Assembly (NCBI GenBank): GCA_002714465.1
Contig: PAXL01000030.1
Span: 34,516-88,027, forward strand
Length of the DNA stretch: 53,512 bases
Direction of reading: 5' to 3'
Source of the DNA: Gemmatimonadota bacterium
Lineage (GTDB): Bacteria > Latescibacterota > UBA2968
Part shown: positions 9,027-17,595 of the stretch, one piece after another
Layout of the letters: each line of letters opens with the position of its first letter
Position numbering within the stretch: position 1 is the first letter of the stretch
Notes under the pieces: generated by a model
Told to the model about the DNA's origin: nothing
Databases searched by the model: none
What the model saw: only the letters and a program-made list of their open reading frames with translations
Made by a program: the position numbers and the translations under genes

Positions 9027-9208
9027 GGCTGGCCGCAGAATTCTCAGCGAAGACTTCCGCATTTCCGAAGAATGCTTTGCCCAGATCGGCGAGCGCATCG
9101 CCGGCGTGGGTCTACCAACCGTGATCGTCCAAGAGAGAGGGAGGCCATAACATAGCCCATCTAAGCGTCTGTGCACGTAACCCTATGGCTAGACTCGAAG
9201 CCACCTAA
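9022..9208 (+). pseudogene. C-terminal remnant of a histone-deacetylase-like amidohydrolase, frameshifted
   Basis: Between uvrB and the next gene one frame reads [17 protein letters not shown], the conserved helix-strand before the GGY motif of class II HDAC and acetylpolyamine amidohydrolases. Its stop would follow at 9148. The adjacent frame continues with [14 protein letters not shown] and LEAT, ending with TAA at 9206-9208; this fits the rest of that motif and the family C-terminus. Taking four bases (GAGA) out of the GA run at 9131-9137 restores VQEGGHNI. The first 80 percent or so of the gene is missing, where uvrB's leader now lies. Identification rests on recall of the family motif. 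Confidence 0.6.
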
Positions 9209-9349
9209 CACCTAGCCAAGTCTCATGTTTTCGAAATAGTCCCTCGCTTGTCACAAAAGACCTCGTTACGCATCTTACGGCGTCACTATCCTCGGTCTGC
9301 CACCATCCTCCCCCCAGACACGTCATCTAGAGTAGCGGAGAAATCGCTT

Positions 9350-9748
9350 ATGGGATACACCACCGATGTTCACCAGTTTACCGTGGCCTGCAAGGAAGGC
9401 CTGCCCGATCGTCCCACGCGCATCTCGAATGAGCGTATCGCCTTCATTCGTCAGATGGTGAATGACGAAATGGACGAGTTGGAATCTTCCGGAACGATCG
9501 CCGAGCAGGCGGATGCGCTTGTCGACGCGATCTACTACATCTGCGATTTTGCCGCCACACACGGGATCAACCTCGACCCTTTATTCGAGATCGTGCACGG
9601 CGCTAACATGCAGAAAATCATCGACGGCAAGGTGATCCGGCGCGAAGACGGCAAGATCCTCAAGCCGGAGGGTTGGGAAGATCCTGCGCCAAAGCTCGAG
9701 GCAGAGATCGAGAGACAGCTCGAAGTAGGCGCGTTCAGAAAAGGTTAG
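9350..9748 (+). CDS. MazG-like nucleotide pyrophosphohydrolase domain protein
   Basis: 132-residue all-alpha NTP pyrophosphohydrolase of the HisE/MazG superfamily (DR2231 or Cof-like group). Metal-binding acidic residues are visible in the helix pattern: NDEMDELESS, then EQADALVDAIYYICDFAA with the ExxD spacing. The closing segment ANMQKIIDGKVIRREDGKILKPEGW is typical of this subgroup, where it caps the active site. It probably hydrolyses a non-canonical or phosphoribosyl nucleotide for housekeeping. Start: ATG 9350, with GGAG 11 bases upstream; the frame is open to 9248 but not conserved in character. A possible promoter (TTGTCA, 17 bp, CATCTT) begins near 9249. Confidence 0.8.
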   Translation: MGYTTDVHQFTVACKEGLPDRPTRISNERIAFIRQMVNDEMDELESSGTIAEQADALVDAIYYICDFAATHGINLDPLFEIVHGANMQKIIDGKVIRREDGKILKPEGWEDPAPKLEAEIERQLEVGAFRKG

Positions 9749-9821
9749 GTATAGCCCTGCGAGCCAGCAGGTCCAGAAATGCTCCAGCAGCACCTGCGCG
9801 TTGCATCAGGCAGGCCCCCCA

Positions 9822-9850
9822 TTGATGGTCCTGCCCCTACTGCTTATAAT
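9822..9850 (+). promoter_or_regulatory. Strong predicted promoter for the gene at 9897
   Basis: TTGATG (9822-9827), 17 bp, TATAAT (9845-9850). The gene starts 46 bases after the -10 box. Confidence 0.7.
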
Positions 9851-9896
9851 CACTTCGAATAGAGCGTGAGCGTTCATCCATCCAGAAGAGTGATCT

Positions 9897-10307
9897 ATGC
9901 CACAACCGAACCCCGAGTTGATCGATGCCCTGAGAAAGACCGCTGATCGCCTTGCAGGCGGCGCCCGATACGAGTGGGGGCACATGGGACGCTGCAACTG
10001 TGGCCATCTTGTACAGACGCTCACAAAATTAACGGACATCGACATCGCCCGATCGGTCGACTACCAGCTGGATGAATGGTCAGAATACGCCGAGGACTAC
10101 TGTGAGGGGTCGGGCACCAAGGTCCAGGATCTGTTCGACACCCTGAAGGACTTCGGGTTGTCCCCGGATGACGTGCGTCATCTTGAGCATCTTTCCGACC
10201 GACGTGTCCTCAGCCGAATCGACGGCCGAAGATTTCTCAGGAAGAACGACCTAGCGGATGTCACACTTTACCTTAAGACGATGGCGAACATCCTCGAAGA
10301 AAACTGA
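9897..10307 (+). CDS. Conserved hypothetical protein with CNCGHL motif
   Basis: 136 residues, soluble, acidic. The central text YEWGHMGRCNCGHLVQTLT and the C-terminal VTLYLKTMANILEE match from memory an uncharacterised family seen in Bacteroidetes and Gemmatimonadota. CNCGH could bind metal (two Cys and a His) but no enzyme family is suggested. The frame is intact, with a good promoter at 9822-9850 and a symmetric terminator after the stop, so this is a free-standing transcription unit. There is only a weak SD (AGAGTG) ahead of the ATG. Confidence 0.75.
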   Translation: MPQPNPELIDALRKTADRLAGGARYEWGHMGRCNCGHLVQTLTKLTDIDIARSVDYQLDEWSEYAEDYCEGSGTKVQDLFDTLKDFGLSPDDVRHLEHLSDRRVLSRIDGRRFLRKNDLADVTLYLKTMANILEEN

Positions 10308-10332
10308 CCGCCGATTCTCCGATCAAACAAAC

Positions 10333-10364
10333 GAAGGCCAGCCAAATCGCTCAGGCTGGCCTTC
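10333..10364. terminator. Bidirectional terminator hairpin
   Basis: GAAGGCCAGCC (10333-10343) and GGCTGGCCTTC (10354-10364) are perfectly complementary around a ten-base loop, between converging genes ending at 10307 and 10387. Confidence 0.85.
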
Positions 10365-10386
10365 TCCATCTGCGCTTGCAAACAGG

Positions 10387-11427
10387 TTAAACCGTATAGT
10401 CGGTCCAGGTCCCCGTGCACCCGTGTCCTCGACGCACGTGCAGGACCCGGTTCGTCGCATCCGCGATATATCCTGACAATGAGATCATGTCCGAAGCGCC
10501 GTGTCGGCAGATAGCAGCCGGGTCGCCTTCGTGATCAGCTAGGGCTGCTTTCATCGTTTCGACGGTGATTTCGCCATAGTGCTCGGCCACGAGAACACGC
10601 ATCCGCTCCGCTCTCGAGCAGGAGTCAGCGAGCGAGTTCGTCTCGAACGGCTCGAAGTCCTCACTTTCGTAGTGGTTGGCGTGGACGATCGAATCGGGAT
10701 CCCCACCGCGATACTCTCGGAACCCTTCCGGCCGAATCTCGTAGTCAGCGATGTCACCTGCGCCCGTGCAAACGACCATATTCCCGGCGGAACACACACG
10801 ATGCTTGGAAAGCAAACCAGTTACGCCTTTGAGGTCTGCCTGCTCTAGCGCCGCCCTCTTGAGCGGGTAGTGAGGAAGCCCCATCTCCCAAGGACAGTCG
10901 TAAAGCGCATTCGCAAAGTGTGCGACGCCGTGTTGGTTCATCCCTGAATACCCGAGCTGCCCGGCGAACGTGAACATCAGGAATCGCGGTCGCCCGTCTG
11001 ACGGCTTACCCTTCAATAGAACAGCGAAATCACCGTATTCGGGTGCAAGGTCCTGGTTCTGCCCGGCAAGCGTTACCCCGCCGCGTGTCGCACCTCGCGT
11101 CAGTGCGAATGCGGTGCAGGCCTCGTCGCTCACACGGGCGGCCTCTCCTCGTGCCTGGCAGAGCACGGCCTCATCGAAGCTGATCTTCGCCCCCTCAGAC
11201 AACCCCCTGATCTCTTCGATATATGCAGAACTCAACCGCTCCATTAGCGGCAGAAAGGCCATCGCGTTCCGGCACAGCTCGTCGCGGCTTCTACCTGTCA
11301 TCCGTTCAATCCAGAACAGATACCTCTCTACAAGCTCCGATGCCTGCACCCCGTGCTCATACCCCATGTCGTAGGCCGAACCGGCGACCTCTACAAGAGG
11401 CCATTCTGATCGAACCGCGTCGACCAT
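10387..11427 (-). CDS. C45-family autoproteolytic acyltransferase/hydrolase
   Basis: 346 residues of the penicillin acyltransferase-like (AAT, peptidase C45) Ntn-hydrolase family. Such proteins cut themselves before a Cys that becomes the N-terminal nucleophile; here it is C104 in DEACTAFAL. Other family blocks: YDMGYEHG near residue 19 (the GxxxG-type opening), ISFDEAVLCQARGE and GVTLAGQNQDLAP, which gives the Asn/Asp after the beta-turn. The product would hydrolyse or transfer an acyl group on a small amide, substrate unknown. Start: ATG 11427 with AGGTAG upstream, five bases after the stop of the enolase-superfamily gene, so it is the last gene of that operon. A longer frame to 11520 overlaps the neighbour and is not family-like. 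Confidence 0.85.
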   Translation of the reverse strand: MVDAVRSEWPLVEVAGSAYDMGYEHGVQASELVERYLFWIERMTGRSRDELCRNAMAFLPLMERLSSAYIEEIRGLSEGAKISFDEAVLCQARGEAARVSDEACTAFALTRGATRGGVTLAGQNQDLAPEYGDFAVLLKGKPSDGRPRFLMFTFAGQLGYSGMNQHGVAHFANALYDCPWEMGLPHYPLKRAALEQADLKGVTGLLSKHRVCSAGNMVVCTGAGDIADYEIRPEGFREYRGGDPDSIVHANHYESEDFEPFETNSLADSCSRAERMRVLVAEHYGEITVETMKAALADHEGDPAAICRHGASDMISLSGYIADATNRVLHVRRGHGCTGTWTDYTV

Positions 11428-11431
11428 TGGT

Positions 11432-12574
11432 CTACCTGATTTCCACTCGCTGCTTCTCAAAGTAGGCCCGATCCCACTCCGCCCCCCATCCGGGAAGCCC
11501 CGACGGTGTGATCTTCCCATTGGCCGGAACCGGCGGATTCACAAGCCCGATCTCCTTCCCTGCCTCGTCTCGTGATCCATTCGGGAAGTACTCGTAGTAG
11601 GTCGTATTCTTTACAGCGCAGCAAAGATGGGCATGAACGTGTCCGAACAGGCCACCGGGGCCGTTCGGTTCCACCGTCGTGCCCCATGATAACGCGAGGG
11701 CGGCCAGCTCCAAGTAAGCAGTGGCTCCGATCCGTCCGTTGACACGCAGCTTGTCCGTCGCTCCGGCAGTCAACCAAGAACGACTCAGATCAATGTCATT
11801 CATCATGGTCTCGGGAGCCAAAACTGGAATCGCAACTCCCGCACAAAGCTTCTGCAGGCCCGCAAGATCTCGGTCGTCCAGGGGCTCTTCGAACCACCCG
11901 AACTCGAGGCTCTCGAGCACCCTAGCAACTTCGACCGCTTCCTCGACCGAATAGTCACACCCGGCCGCATCATGCATTAGATCAATGTCCGGTCCTACTG
12001 CGGCTCGCGCAGCTTCGAACCAAGCGGCATTCTCCTCGCCAGTCCCGTGAAAATGATCCTTAATAGCTGTGAACCCAGTGGAAACGGCCCGAGTCGCATC
12101 TTCAGCGGCAGTTTCAGGAGATGTACCCCCAAAGTTATAGTACGCGGGGCAGCATAAACGCCCCTGCCCCACCAACTCTGAGACGGACTTCCCTTCCGCT
12201 TTCCCCGCGACATCCCAAAGACAATTATCAAAAGCCCCGTGCCATCCGTATGCCGTGAACATCCCTCGAGTCGCTGCCTTGCACTTCCCGTAAAGACGCT
12301 CGCGCTCCAGCGGATCCTCCCCAATCGCAAGAATCCTGAGTTGCTCGAGATCCTCCGTCCGCATCATCGTATACCGCGCATCCCCGACCGTGCAGATGCC
12401 CTCAACCCCATCGTCCGTCAGAACATGAAGTACGTGCAGTTCTCGGCTTGGTGAACTCGCCGCTTTCCTCACCCACCGAGACCTGCCTCCACCGACAGCA
12501 ACCCGGTGAAGCTCAAACAATCCCGTATTCGATTTCGTCTCGAACACCGACAATGTGATTTCTTCGATCTTCAT
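11432..12574 (-). CDS. Enolase-superfamily (mandelate racemase/muconate lactonizing) enzyme
   Basis: 380 residues with capping domain and modified TIM barrel. Divalent metal ligands are recognisable as D in LMHDAAG, E in GWFEEPL and E in LAPETMM. The strand-2 catalytic Lys position reads TAIKDHF, so the second Lys of the usual KxK is His. Late barrel His residues occur in GHVHAHL. The overall type is a sugar-acid dehydratase or related alpha-proton-abstracting enzyme acting on a carboxylate. Its neighbours are an IlvD/Edd dehydratase upstream and a C45 hydrolase downstream, so it likely serves a catabolic route for an acidic sugar or amide conjugate. ATG at 12574 has no clear SD (GGAGG is over 20 bases away). 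Confidence 0.85.
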   Translation of the reverse strand: MKIEEITLSVFETKSNTGLFELHRVAVGGGRSRWVRKAASSPSRELHVLHVLTDDGVEGICTVGDARYTMMRTEDLEQLRILAIGEDPLERERLYGKCKAATRGMFTAYGWHGAFDNCLWDVAGKAEGKSVSELVGQGRLCCPAYYNFGGTSPETAAEDATRAVSTGFTAIKDHFHGTGEENAAWFEAARAAVGPDIDLMHDAAGCDYSVEEAVEVARVLESLEFGWFEEPLDDRDLAGLQKLCAGVAIPVLAPETMMNDIDLSRSWLTAGATDKLRVNGRIGATAYLELAALALSWGTTVEPNGPGGLFGHVHAHLCCAVKNTTYYEYFPNGSRDEAGKEIGLVNPPVPANGKITPSGLPGWGAEWDRAYFEKQRVEIR

Positions 12575-12652
12575 CTTGTTTTGGCTGGACTGGGAGGCCT
12601 CCTGCTGTCTCCTGCCTCAGCTCTCCCACTCCGAGAAGGGTGTCCGGTCGGG

Positions 12653-14431
12653 TCAGTGGCTATGCCTCGGCAGCACATTCTTTACCTTCTGATACTTCAC
12701 CGCCGGCTTCATCACAGCACCCTCCGACAGCTGTGAAACCGTCGAGCGGTAGATCTCCTCCCACGGCGTCTGGTTGTCCAGAACCTTCAGCTCCAGGGTA
12801 TCCTTCCGACGCTTAAGCTCCTCCTTGTCTATAAGCATGTTGACCTCGCGCGTGTTCAAATCGATCCGAACGGGATCCCCCGTCCGCAGGATCGACAGAT
12901 TCCCCCCGACGGCAGCTTCGGGTGAGCAATTCAGAATCGACGGGCTCCCGGAAGTACCGCTCTGTCTTCCGTCCCCAACACACGGGAGTTCGACGATCCC
13001 TCTCTGAACGAGTCGATCCGGTGGGAGCATGTTCACCACCTCAGCAGACCCCGGATACCCGACCGGTCCACACCCTCTCACAAAGAGAATGCTATCCTCG
13101 TCGATGTCGAGATCCGGATCGTTGATTCGGTCGTGGTAATCCTCAGGACCCTCGAAGACGATCGCCCTGCCTTCCCAGGCGTTTTCGTCCCCTGGCCTAG
13201 CCAGGTAGCGCAAGCGGAACTCGTCACCAATCACCGATGTCTTTATCAGACCAGAGTCGAAGATATTCCCACCCAAGACAATGAATCCTGCTTCTTCTTT
13301 GAGCGGCTGGTCATATGACTTGATCACGCGCTCATCCTCAATACCGACAGCCTTCAGGTTCTCGGCAATGGTTTTCCCTGTAACGGTCAGACAGCTACCA
13401 GCGATCTTCTCGTTCTTCAACAGCTCTGACATCACACTCGGCACACCCCCGGCGCGGTAGAACATCTCGCCCAGCCACTCTCCGGCGGGCTGGCAGTTGA
13501 CGAGCAGAGGGATATCGGCGCCGTATGTCTGAAAATCAGCGATCTCGAGTTCTGCGCCGATGTGCCGCGCGATCGCTATCAGATGGGGCGGTGCGTTCGT
13601 GGACCCACCAATCGCTGAGTTGACTACGATCGCGTTCAGGAAAGCCTGCCGTGTCAGGATCTTCGACGGCGTCAGATCCTCCTTGACCATCTCCACGATC
13701 CGCTTGCCCGTGTAGTAGGCCATCTGGGCTCGCTCACGGTATGCAGCCGGTATGGCCGCGCATCCCGTCAGCGACATCCCAAGCGCTTCAGCAAGCGAGT
13801 TCATCGACAGTGCCGTACCCATCGTGTTACAGTGTCCCACACTAGGGGACGAGGACACAACCATATCCATGAACCCGTCATAGTCGATGTTGCCTGCCGC
13901 ATATTCCTCGCGCGCATCCCACACGACTTTTCCGGATCCCGCCAGCATGCCCTTCCAGTGCCCATCGAGCATCGGCCCGCCTGACAGAACGATCGAAGGA
14001 ATGTCCATTGTTGCGGCAGCCATTATGCAGGCCGGTGTCGTCTTGTCACACCCTGTCGTGAGCACGACACCATCGATCGGGTACCCGTGCAGAACCTCCA
14101 CTATCCCCAGATACGCAAGATTCCGGTCGAGGGCCGCCGTCGGACGCTTACCCTGCTCCGCTATCGGATGAACGGGAAACTCGAACGGGAATCCACCGGC
14201 ATCCCTAATCCCCTCCTTGACACGCTGGGACAGGAACATGTGATGCCGGTTGCACGGCGACAGGTCGTTACCTGTCTGTGCAATACCGATGATCGGTCTC
14301 CCATCCTGCAACTCTTCGCGCGTTATCCCGAAGTTCATATACCGCTCGACATAGACCGCGGTCATGCCCGGATTGTCCGGGTTGTTGAACCACTCCTGCG
14401 ATCTCAACTCCTTCTGCATCTGCTCGCTCAT
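12653..14431 (-). CDS. IlvD/Edd-family sugar-acid dehydratase (xylonate/arabonate dehydratase type)
   Basis: 592 residues, the length of the pentonate dehydratase branch rather than IlvD proper. Dehydrates a sugar acid to a 2-keto-3-deoxy acid using an Fe-S cluster. Candidate cluster Cys residues appear in GNDLSPCNRHH (near 60), GCDKTTPAC (near 128) and SVGHCNTMG (near 200). GDGRQSGTSGSPSILN near 492-507 holds the conserved Ser-rich catalytic region. Start: ATG 14431 with GGAG eight bases upstream. Followed after 78 bases by the enolase-superfamily gene. Other possibilities are 6-phosphogluconate or dihydroxy-acid dehydratase, but the sequence text fits the sugar-acid branch better. Confidence 0.88.
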   Translation of the reverse strand: MSEQMQKELRSQEWFNNPDNPGMTAVYVERYMNFGITREELQDGRPIIGIAQTGNDLSPCNRHHMFLSQRVKEGIRDAGGFPFEFPVHPIAEQGKRPTAALDRNLAYLGIVEVLHGYPIDGVVLTTGCDKTTPACIMAAATMDIPSIVLSGGPMLDGHWKGMLAGSGKVVWDAREEYAAGNIDYDGFMDMVVSSSPSVGHCNTMGTALSMNSLAEALGMSLTGCAAIPAAYRERAQMAYYTGKRIVEMVKEDLTPSKILTRQAFLNAIVVNSAIGGSTNAPPHLIAIARHIGAELEIADFQTYGADIPLLVNCQPAGEWLGEMFYRAGGVPSVMSELLKNEKIAGSCLTVTGKTIAENLKAVGIEDERVIKSYDQPLKEEAGFIVLGGNIFDSGLIKTSVIGDEFRLRYLARPGDENAWEGRAIVFEGPEDYHDRINDPDLDIDEDSILFVRGCGPVGYPGSAEVVNMLPPDRLVQRGIVELPCVGDGRQSGTSGSPSILNCSPEAAVGGNLSILRTGDPVRIDLNTREVNMLIDKEELKRRKDTLELKVLDNQTPWEEIYRSTVSQLSEGAVMKPAVKYQKVKNVLPRHSH

Positions 14432-14479
14432 ATTTCAAACTCCTCGTTGGCTCAAAACGGATCCTCAGGTCGAGGCTTC

Positions 14480-14491
14480 GCGAAATTTCGC
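14480..14491. promoter_or_regulatory. Perfect 12-bp palindrome upstream of the dehydratase gene, possible operator
   Basis: GCGAAATTTCGC lies 49-60 bases upstream of the dehydratase ATG, with a partly overlapping TTCGCGAA. Short perfect palindromes at this distance are often regulator sites, but no repeat of it was seen elsewhere in the window. Confidence 0.3.
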
Positions 14492-14653
14492 ACTCTGTTT
14501 CACGGAACTCAGCTTGATTTTCCGGTGACGCCTAGTCTCCCTTGACTACACGACGTGGACCGAAACTCGGTCTTGCAACATCAGCCTATCAGATTCTGTA
14601 GCGCTTCCAAGTAGGTTTCGTGCGTGGTCAACTTGTTGAGCAGACACATGACC

Positions 14654-14942
14654 TTAAATTTCTTCATCAGGATCGGTTACGTAGTGTAGAACACCACCAC
14701 CGGACTCGGTGCCGCAGAGCTCGATGATCTTGGCCAGCCGCGATACACCCACACTGTTGACGACCTGAGTTTCCATCCTGTCACAAGCAATGCAATGTAG
14801 ACACCCTCTCGACGAACTTGGCCACAGCATCCAGCATCTTCTGCCCTTGGGGGCCGTCCGAATACCGCAGGGACTCTACAACGAGCCAGCTGATCTCCAC
14901 TGTATCCGTTATGCTGTTTGCTTGAGACAAAACGCCCCTTCC
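14654..14942 (-). pseudogene. Frameshifted gene remnant between Gfo/Idh and dehydratase genes, product unrecognised
   Basis: Three frames in succession read protein-like text on the minus strand: ITDTVEISWLVVESLRY to KMLDAVAKFVE (14942 to about 14810), then GVYIALLVTG, then METQVVNSVGVSRLAKIIE to a TAA at 14654-14656. Removing one AG from GAGAGG near 14808-14813 joins the first two frames; a second small indel near 14775 joins the third. The last frame alone could be a 40-residue ORF from ATG 14776. I read the whole as a decayed gene inside the operon. No family recognised. Confidence 0.35.
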
Positions 14943-14973
14943 CTAGCGTGCTCGTCATCCTGGGCCCCTCGAC

Positions 14974-16023
14974 TCAAACCCTCAAGGATCTGGCCTTCCT
15001 GACCGACTCAACTTCCTTGAAGCACAGCGCAAGTGCCGTCCTTGCAAGGGCCCCCGACAGTACCTCATCCACCTTGCCCGTGTTGATTGCATCGACGGCG
15101 CCTTGGATCTCCTTCGTGAATGCAACTACGGGATCGACCGACCCAAGTCTGGGTTTTATGGACCGACCGTCTGGAGTCAGGACGGTCAGAGGCTGGGACA
15201 GATGAGGCTTTCCCGCGAGGGTCGCGAACTCATACAGCACCGTCCCCGATTCAAAATAGGCTTCGAACCCGTGCACAAAAGGGCGGCCCTTCTGGGATAT
15301 TGCACCTCCCGTACAGGTCACAGAGAGATCCGGTCGGGAGTCGAACCTGTATGCCGTCGCCAAATAAGCCGCATACCGATCCTCGACCAATCTCCCGGTG
15401 GACGAAACGGCATCGGGCTTCCCGCAGACCGCCGCGATGAAATGTGTGTCGTGAATGTGCAGGTCCACACCGGGTCCTCCACTGCGTTCCAGGTTCGTCA
15501 GATCAGCGGACCAGTCCGGCTGAGAAATGATTCGTTTGAAGTGAGCGCCCAGGAGCGCCCCGTGTTCGCCTGATGCGACACAGCTGGCCAGATAGGCGTA
15601 CTCTGGGAAGAACGGTAACACGTGCGCGACCATCAACTGCCGGCCTGCCTTCTCGGCTTCTCGAATCATTCGATCGGCATCCCTCAGCGACAGAGCGATC
15701 GGCTTTTCTACCAGAACGTGCTTGCCGGCGCGGAGTGCCTTGATCGCCGCATCACGGTGATCAACCGTCGGCAGACAGATGTCGATCACGTCGATGGCCC
15801 GGTCCGCGATCAGATCCTCATACTGCCGATAGGTTCGGACTCGGCGAAGGTCCTCGACCCCACCCGGACTGCCGAAGTTCCCCTTAATTCCTCGCCAGTC
15901 GCCTGACAGTTTACTTGCGGACCGCGTACATATCGCTCTGACGCTGCCCCCACGCACCTTTTGTATTGCGCGAAAATGGGTCATTCCCATAAACCCGAGA
16001 CCTGCTATACCGATTTCGACCAT
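14974..16023 (-). CDS. Gfo/Idh/MocA family oxidoreductase
   Basis: 349-residue NAD(P)-dependent dehydrogenase of sugars or cyclitols. N-terminal Rossmann motif GIAGLGFMG at residues 5-13, and the family hallmark VLVEKPIAL near 105, whose Lys is catalytic. Further on GPGVDLHIHDTHF supplies the Asp/His pair of the active site. The C-terminal domain is the usual beta-sheet fold. Start ATG 16023, with GGAATAGG upstream. First gene of a minus-strand catabolic group with the dehydratase, enolase-superfamily and C45 genes. Promoter predicted at 16063-16091. Substrate unknown. Confidence 0.9.
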   Translation of the reverse strand: MVEIGIAGLGFMGMTHFRAIQKVRGGSVRAICTRSASKLSGDWRGIKGNFGSPGGVEDLRRVRTYRQYEDLIADRAIDVIDICLPTVDHRDAAIKALRAGKHVLVEKPIALSLRDADRMIREAEKAGRQLMVAHVLPFFPEYAYLASCVASGEHGALLGAHFKRIISQPDWSADLTNLERSGGPGVDLHIHDTHFIAAVCGKPDAVSSTGRLVEDRYAAYLATAYRFDSRPDLSVTCTGGAISQKGRPFVHGFEAYFESGTVLYEFATLAGKPHLSQPLTVLTPDGRSIKPRLGSVDPVVAFTKEIQGAVDAINTGKVDEVLSGALARTALALCFKEVESVRKARSLRV

Positions 16024-16062
16024 GACCTATTCCGAAAGAAGTATAAATGCCGGATACACGGC

Positions 16063-16091
16063 AATATAGCGGCACCAGAAGGTGCTTACAA
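16063..16091 (-). promoter_or_regulatory. Promoter with inverted repeat in its spacer, minus-strand catabolic operon
   Basis: Minus-strand TTGTAA (16086-16091), 17 bp, TATATT (16063-16068). The spacer contains a perfect inverted repeat GCACC-AGAA-GGTGC (plus strand 16072-16085). An operator between -35 and -10 is a standard repressor position. Leader to the ATG at 16023 is about 33 bases. Confidence 0.5.
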
Positions 16092-16154
16092 GCATCGGAC
16101 CTCTTTCGTTCCCGGATCGCAACTTTTTCAACTGGCTGACGTATATTTAAAGGG

Positions 16155-17585
16155 ATGAGACACCACGAGAACATACCAGAGACTCTCCAAGAGCGTGTCC
16201 GCCTGTATGTCGAACGCGAACACCTGCTGGATGACGACCCGACCCTCGTCGTAGCCGTGTCCGGTGGCGTCGACTCGGTAGCCATGCTCGACGTGCTCGT
16301 GTCATTCGGGTCTCTCGACCTCCACGTCGCCCACGTCGACCACGGTATCCGACCCAAGGACTCGGAGGCCGACGCTGAGTTTGTTGAACATCTTGCTGGG
16401 GAAATCGGTCTCCCCTTCCACGGGCATCGTGCGGACTGTCCATCTATCGCTCGGGACCAGGGTCTGTCTCTAGAAGAGGCCGGACGCAAGGTCAGGCGGA
16501 CCTTCCTCCGTTCGGTGGCGAAGCGCACGGGAGCGAACCGAGTTGCCACAGGCCACCACCGGAACGATCAAGCGGAGACCGTGCTTTTGCGTCTGCTCCG
16601 TGGGAGTTCGGCGACCGGTCTTTCCGGGATCCGACCGATCTCTGAAGACTTCTGGATTCGGCCCCTTCTGACCCTAAACCGAATTGATATAGAGGTTTAT
16701 GCACAAGACCGGGGACTGTCTTGGCGTCGAGATTGGACCAATCAGGACACATCGATCCCGAGAAACCGCATCCGAAACATCCTCTTGCCTATCTTGAAAG
16801 CCGATTTTGGACCTCACGTGCCCGAGGCGCTCAACCGGACGGCAGACCTCCTCCGGAGTGACGACGAATTACTCGAGTCGATTGCGCTAGACGCTTCAAA
16901 AACTGCGATTTGCGCTCGTTCTGACAGGAAGATTGCCCTTGATGGGCCTAAGTTTTTCGGTTATCATGTAGCGGTTCAGCGTCGGCTGATTCGGTGGATT
17001 TTGCCCAAATTAGGGCTCGACCCACGCCGGATCGAATTCTCGCTGATTGACCGAATCCTGACCCGCATGGAACAGGGGCGCGGGACGCTACAGGTAACGA
17101 CCGATCTGACCGCTTGTAACACTGGGCGGCTGGTTCTTTTGGGGGTTACGGCTCCGGTTTTCGAGGAGCACATTACTCTCGGTGTTAACCGGATTCCGTC
17201 TATCAAAGCAAATCTAACGGTAGAAGGGGTCCAGAGGGCGGGCTTTCCCCCGCGTTTCTCCGAGCTCCCTCCTTACGAGATCTGGTTCGATCACAGCGCG
17301 CTTCCGAAGAATCTCATCCTGAGAACCACGAGGCCAGGCGATCGAATCCGGCCTTTCGGCTTCTCCGGATCGCAGAAGGTCAGCGACATCCTAATCGACA
17401 GGAAGCTACCCAGGCTTCTTCGGGACGAAGTTCCCGTCCTCGCCGATCGTGACGAAATTCTTTGGATCATCGGGATCCGATCAAGCGAGAGGAGCCGTAT
17501 CGAGGAGTCGGCAACACGCGCCGTCAGGTTCAATTTCGAGGGAAGCTGGCGAAGACTCCACGACGCACTGCAGCCGTTCACCTAG
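16155..17585 (+). CDS. tilS: tRNA(Ile)-lysidine synthase
   Basis: Adds lysine to C34 of the CAU-anticodon tRNA-Ile so that it reads AUA. 476 residues. PP-loop ATPase motif SGGVDS near residue 36, HVDHGIRP, the substrate-binding GHHRNDQAETVLLRLLRG near 136 and RPLL followed by NRIRN. The C-terminal TilS domain holds RPGDRIRPFGFSGSQKVSDI near 393. It is followed after 10 bases by ftsH, the order seen in many bacteria. The ATG at 16155 has AAAGGG immediately against it and a TATATT eight bases upstream, so either the start or the leader is atypical; a leaderless message is possible. Confidence 0.93.
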   Translation: MRHHENIPETLQERVRLYVEREHLLDDDPTLVVAVSGGVDSVAMLDVLVSFGSLDLHVAHVDHGIRPKDSEADAEFVEHLAGEIGLPFHGHRADCPSIARDQGLSLEEAGRKVRRTFLRSVAKRTGANRVATGHHRNDQAETVLLRLLRGSSATGLSGIRPISEDFWIRPLLTLNRIDIEVYAQDRGLSWRRDWTNQDTSIPRNRIRNILLPILKADFGPHVPEALNRTADLLRSDDELLESIALDASKTAICARSDRKIALDGPKFFGYHVAVQRRLIRWILPKLGLDPRRIEFSLIDRILTRMEQGRGTLQVTTDLTACNTGRLVLLGVTAPVFEEHITLGVNRIPSIKANLTVEGVQRAGFPPRFSELPPYEIWFDHSALPKNLILRTTRPGDRIRPFGFSGSQKVSDILIDRKLPRLLRDEVPVLADRDEILWIIGIRSSERSRIEESATRAVRFNFEGSWRRLHDALQPFT

Positions 17586-17595
17586 AATTATAATT

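Noticed and set aside
17589..17594. TATAAT just before ftsH as a promoter
   Set aside because: It lies two bases from the ATG with no -35 at the right distance; transcription would start inside the gene.
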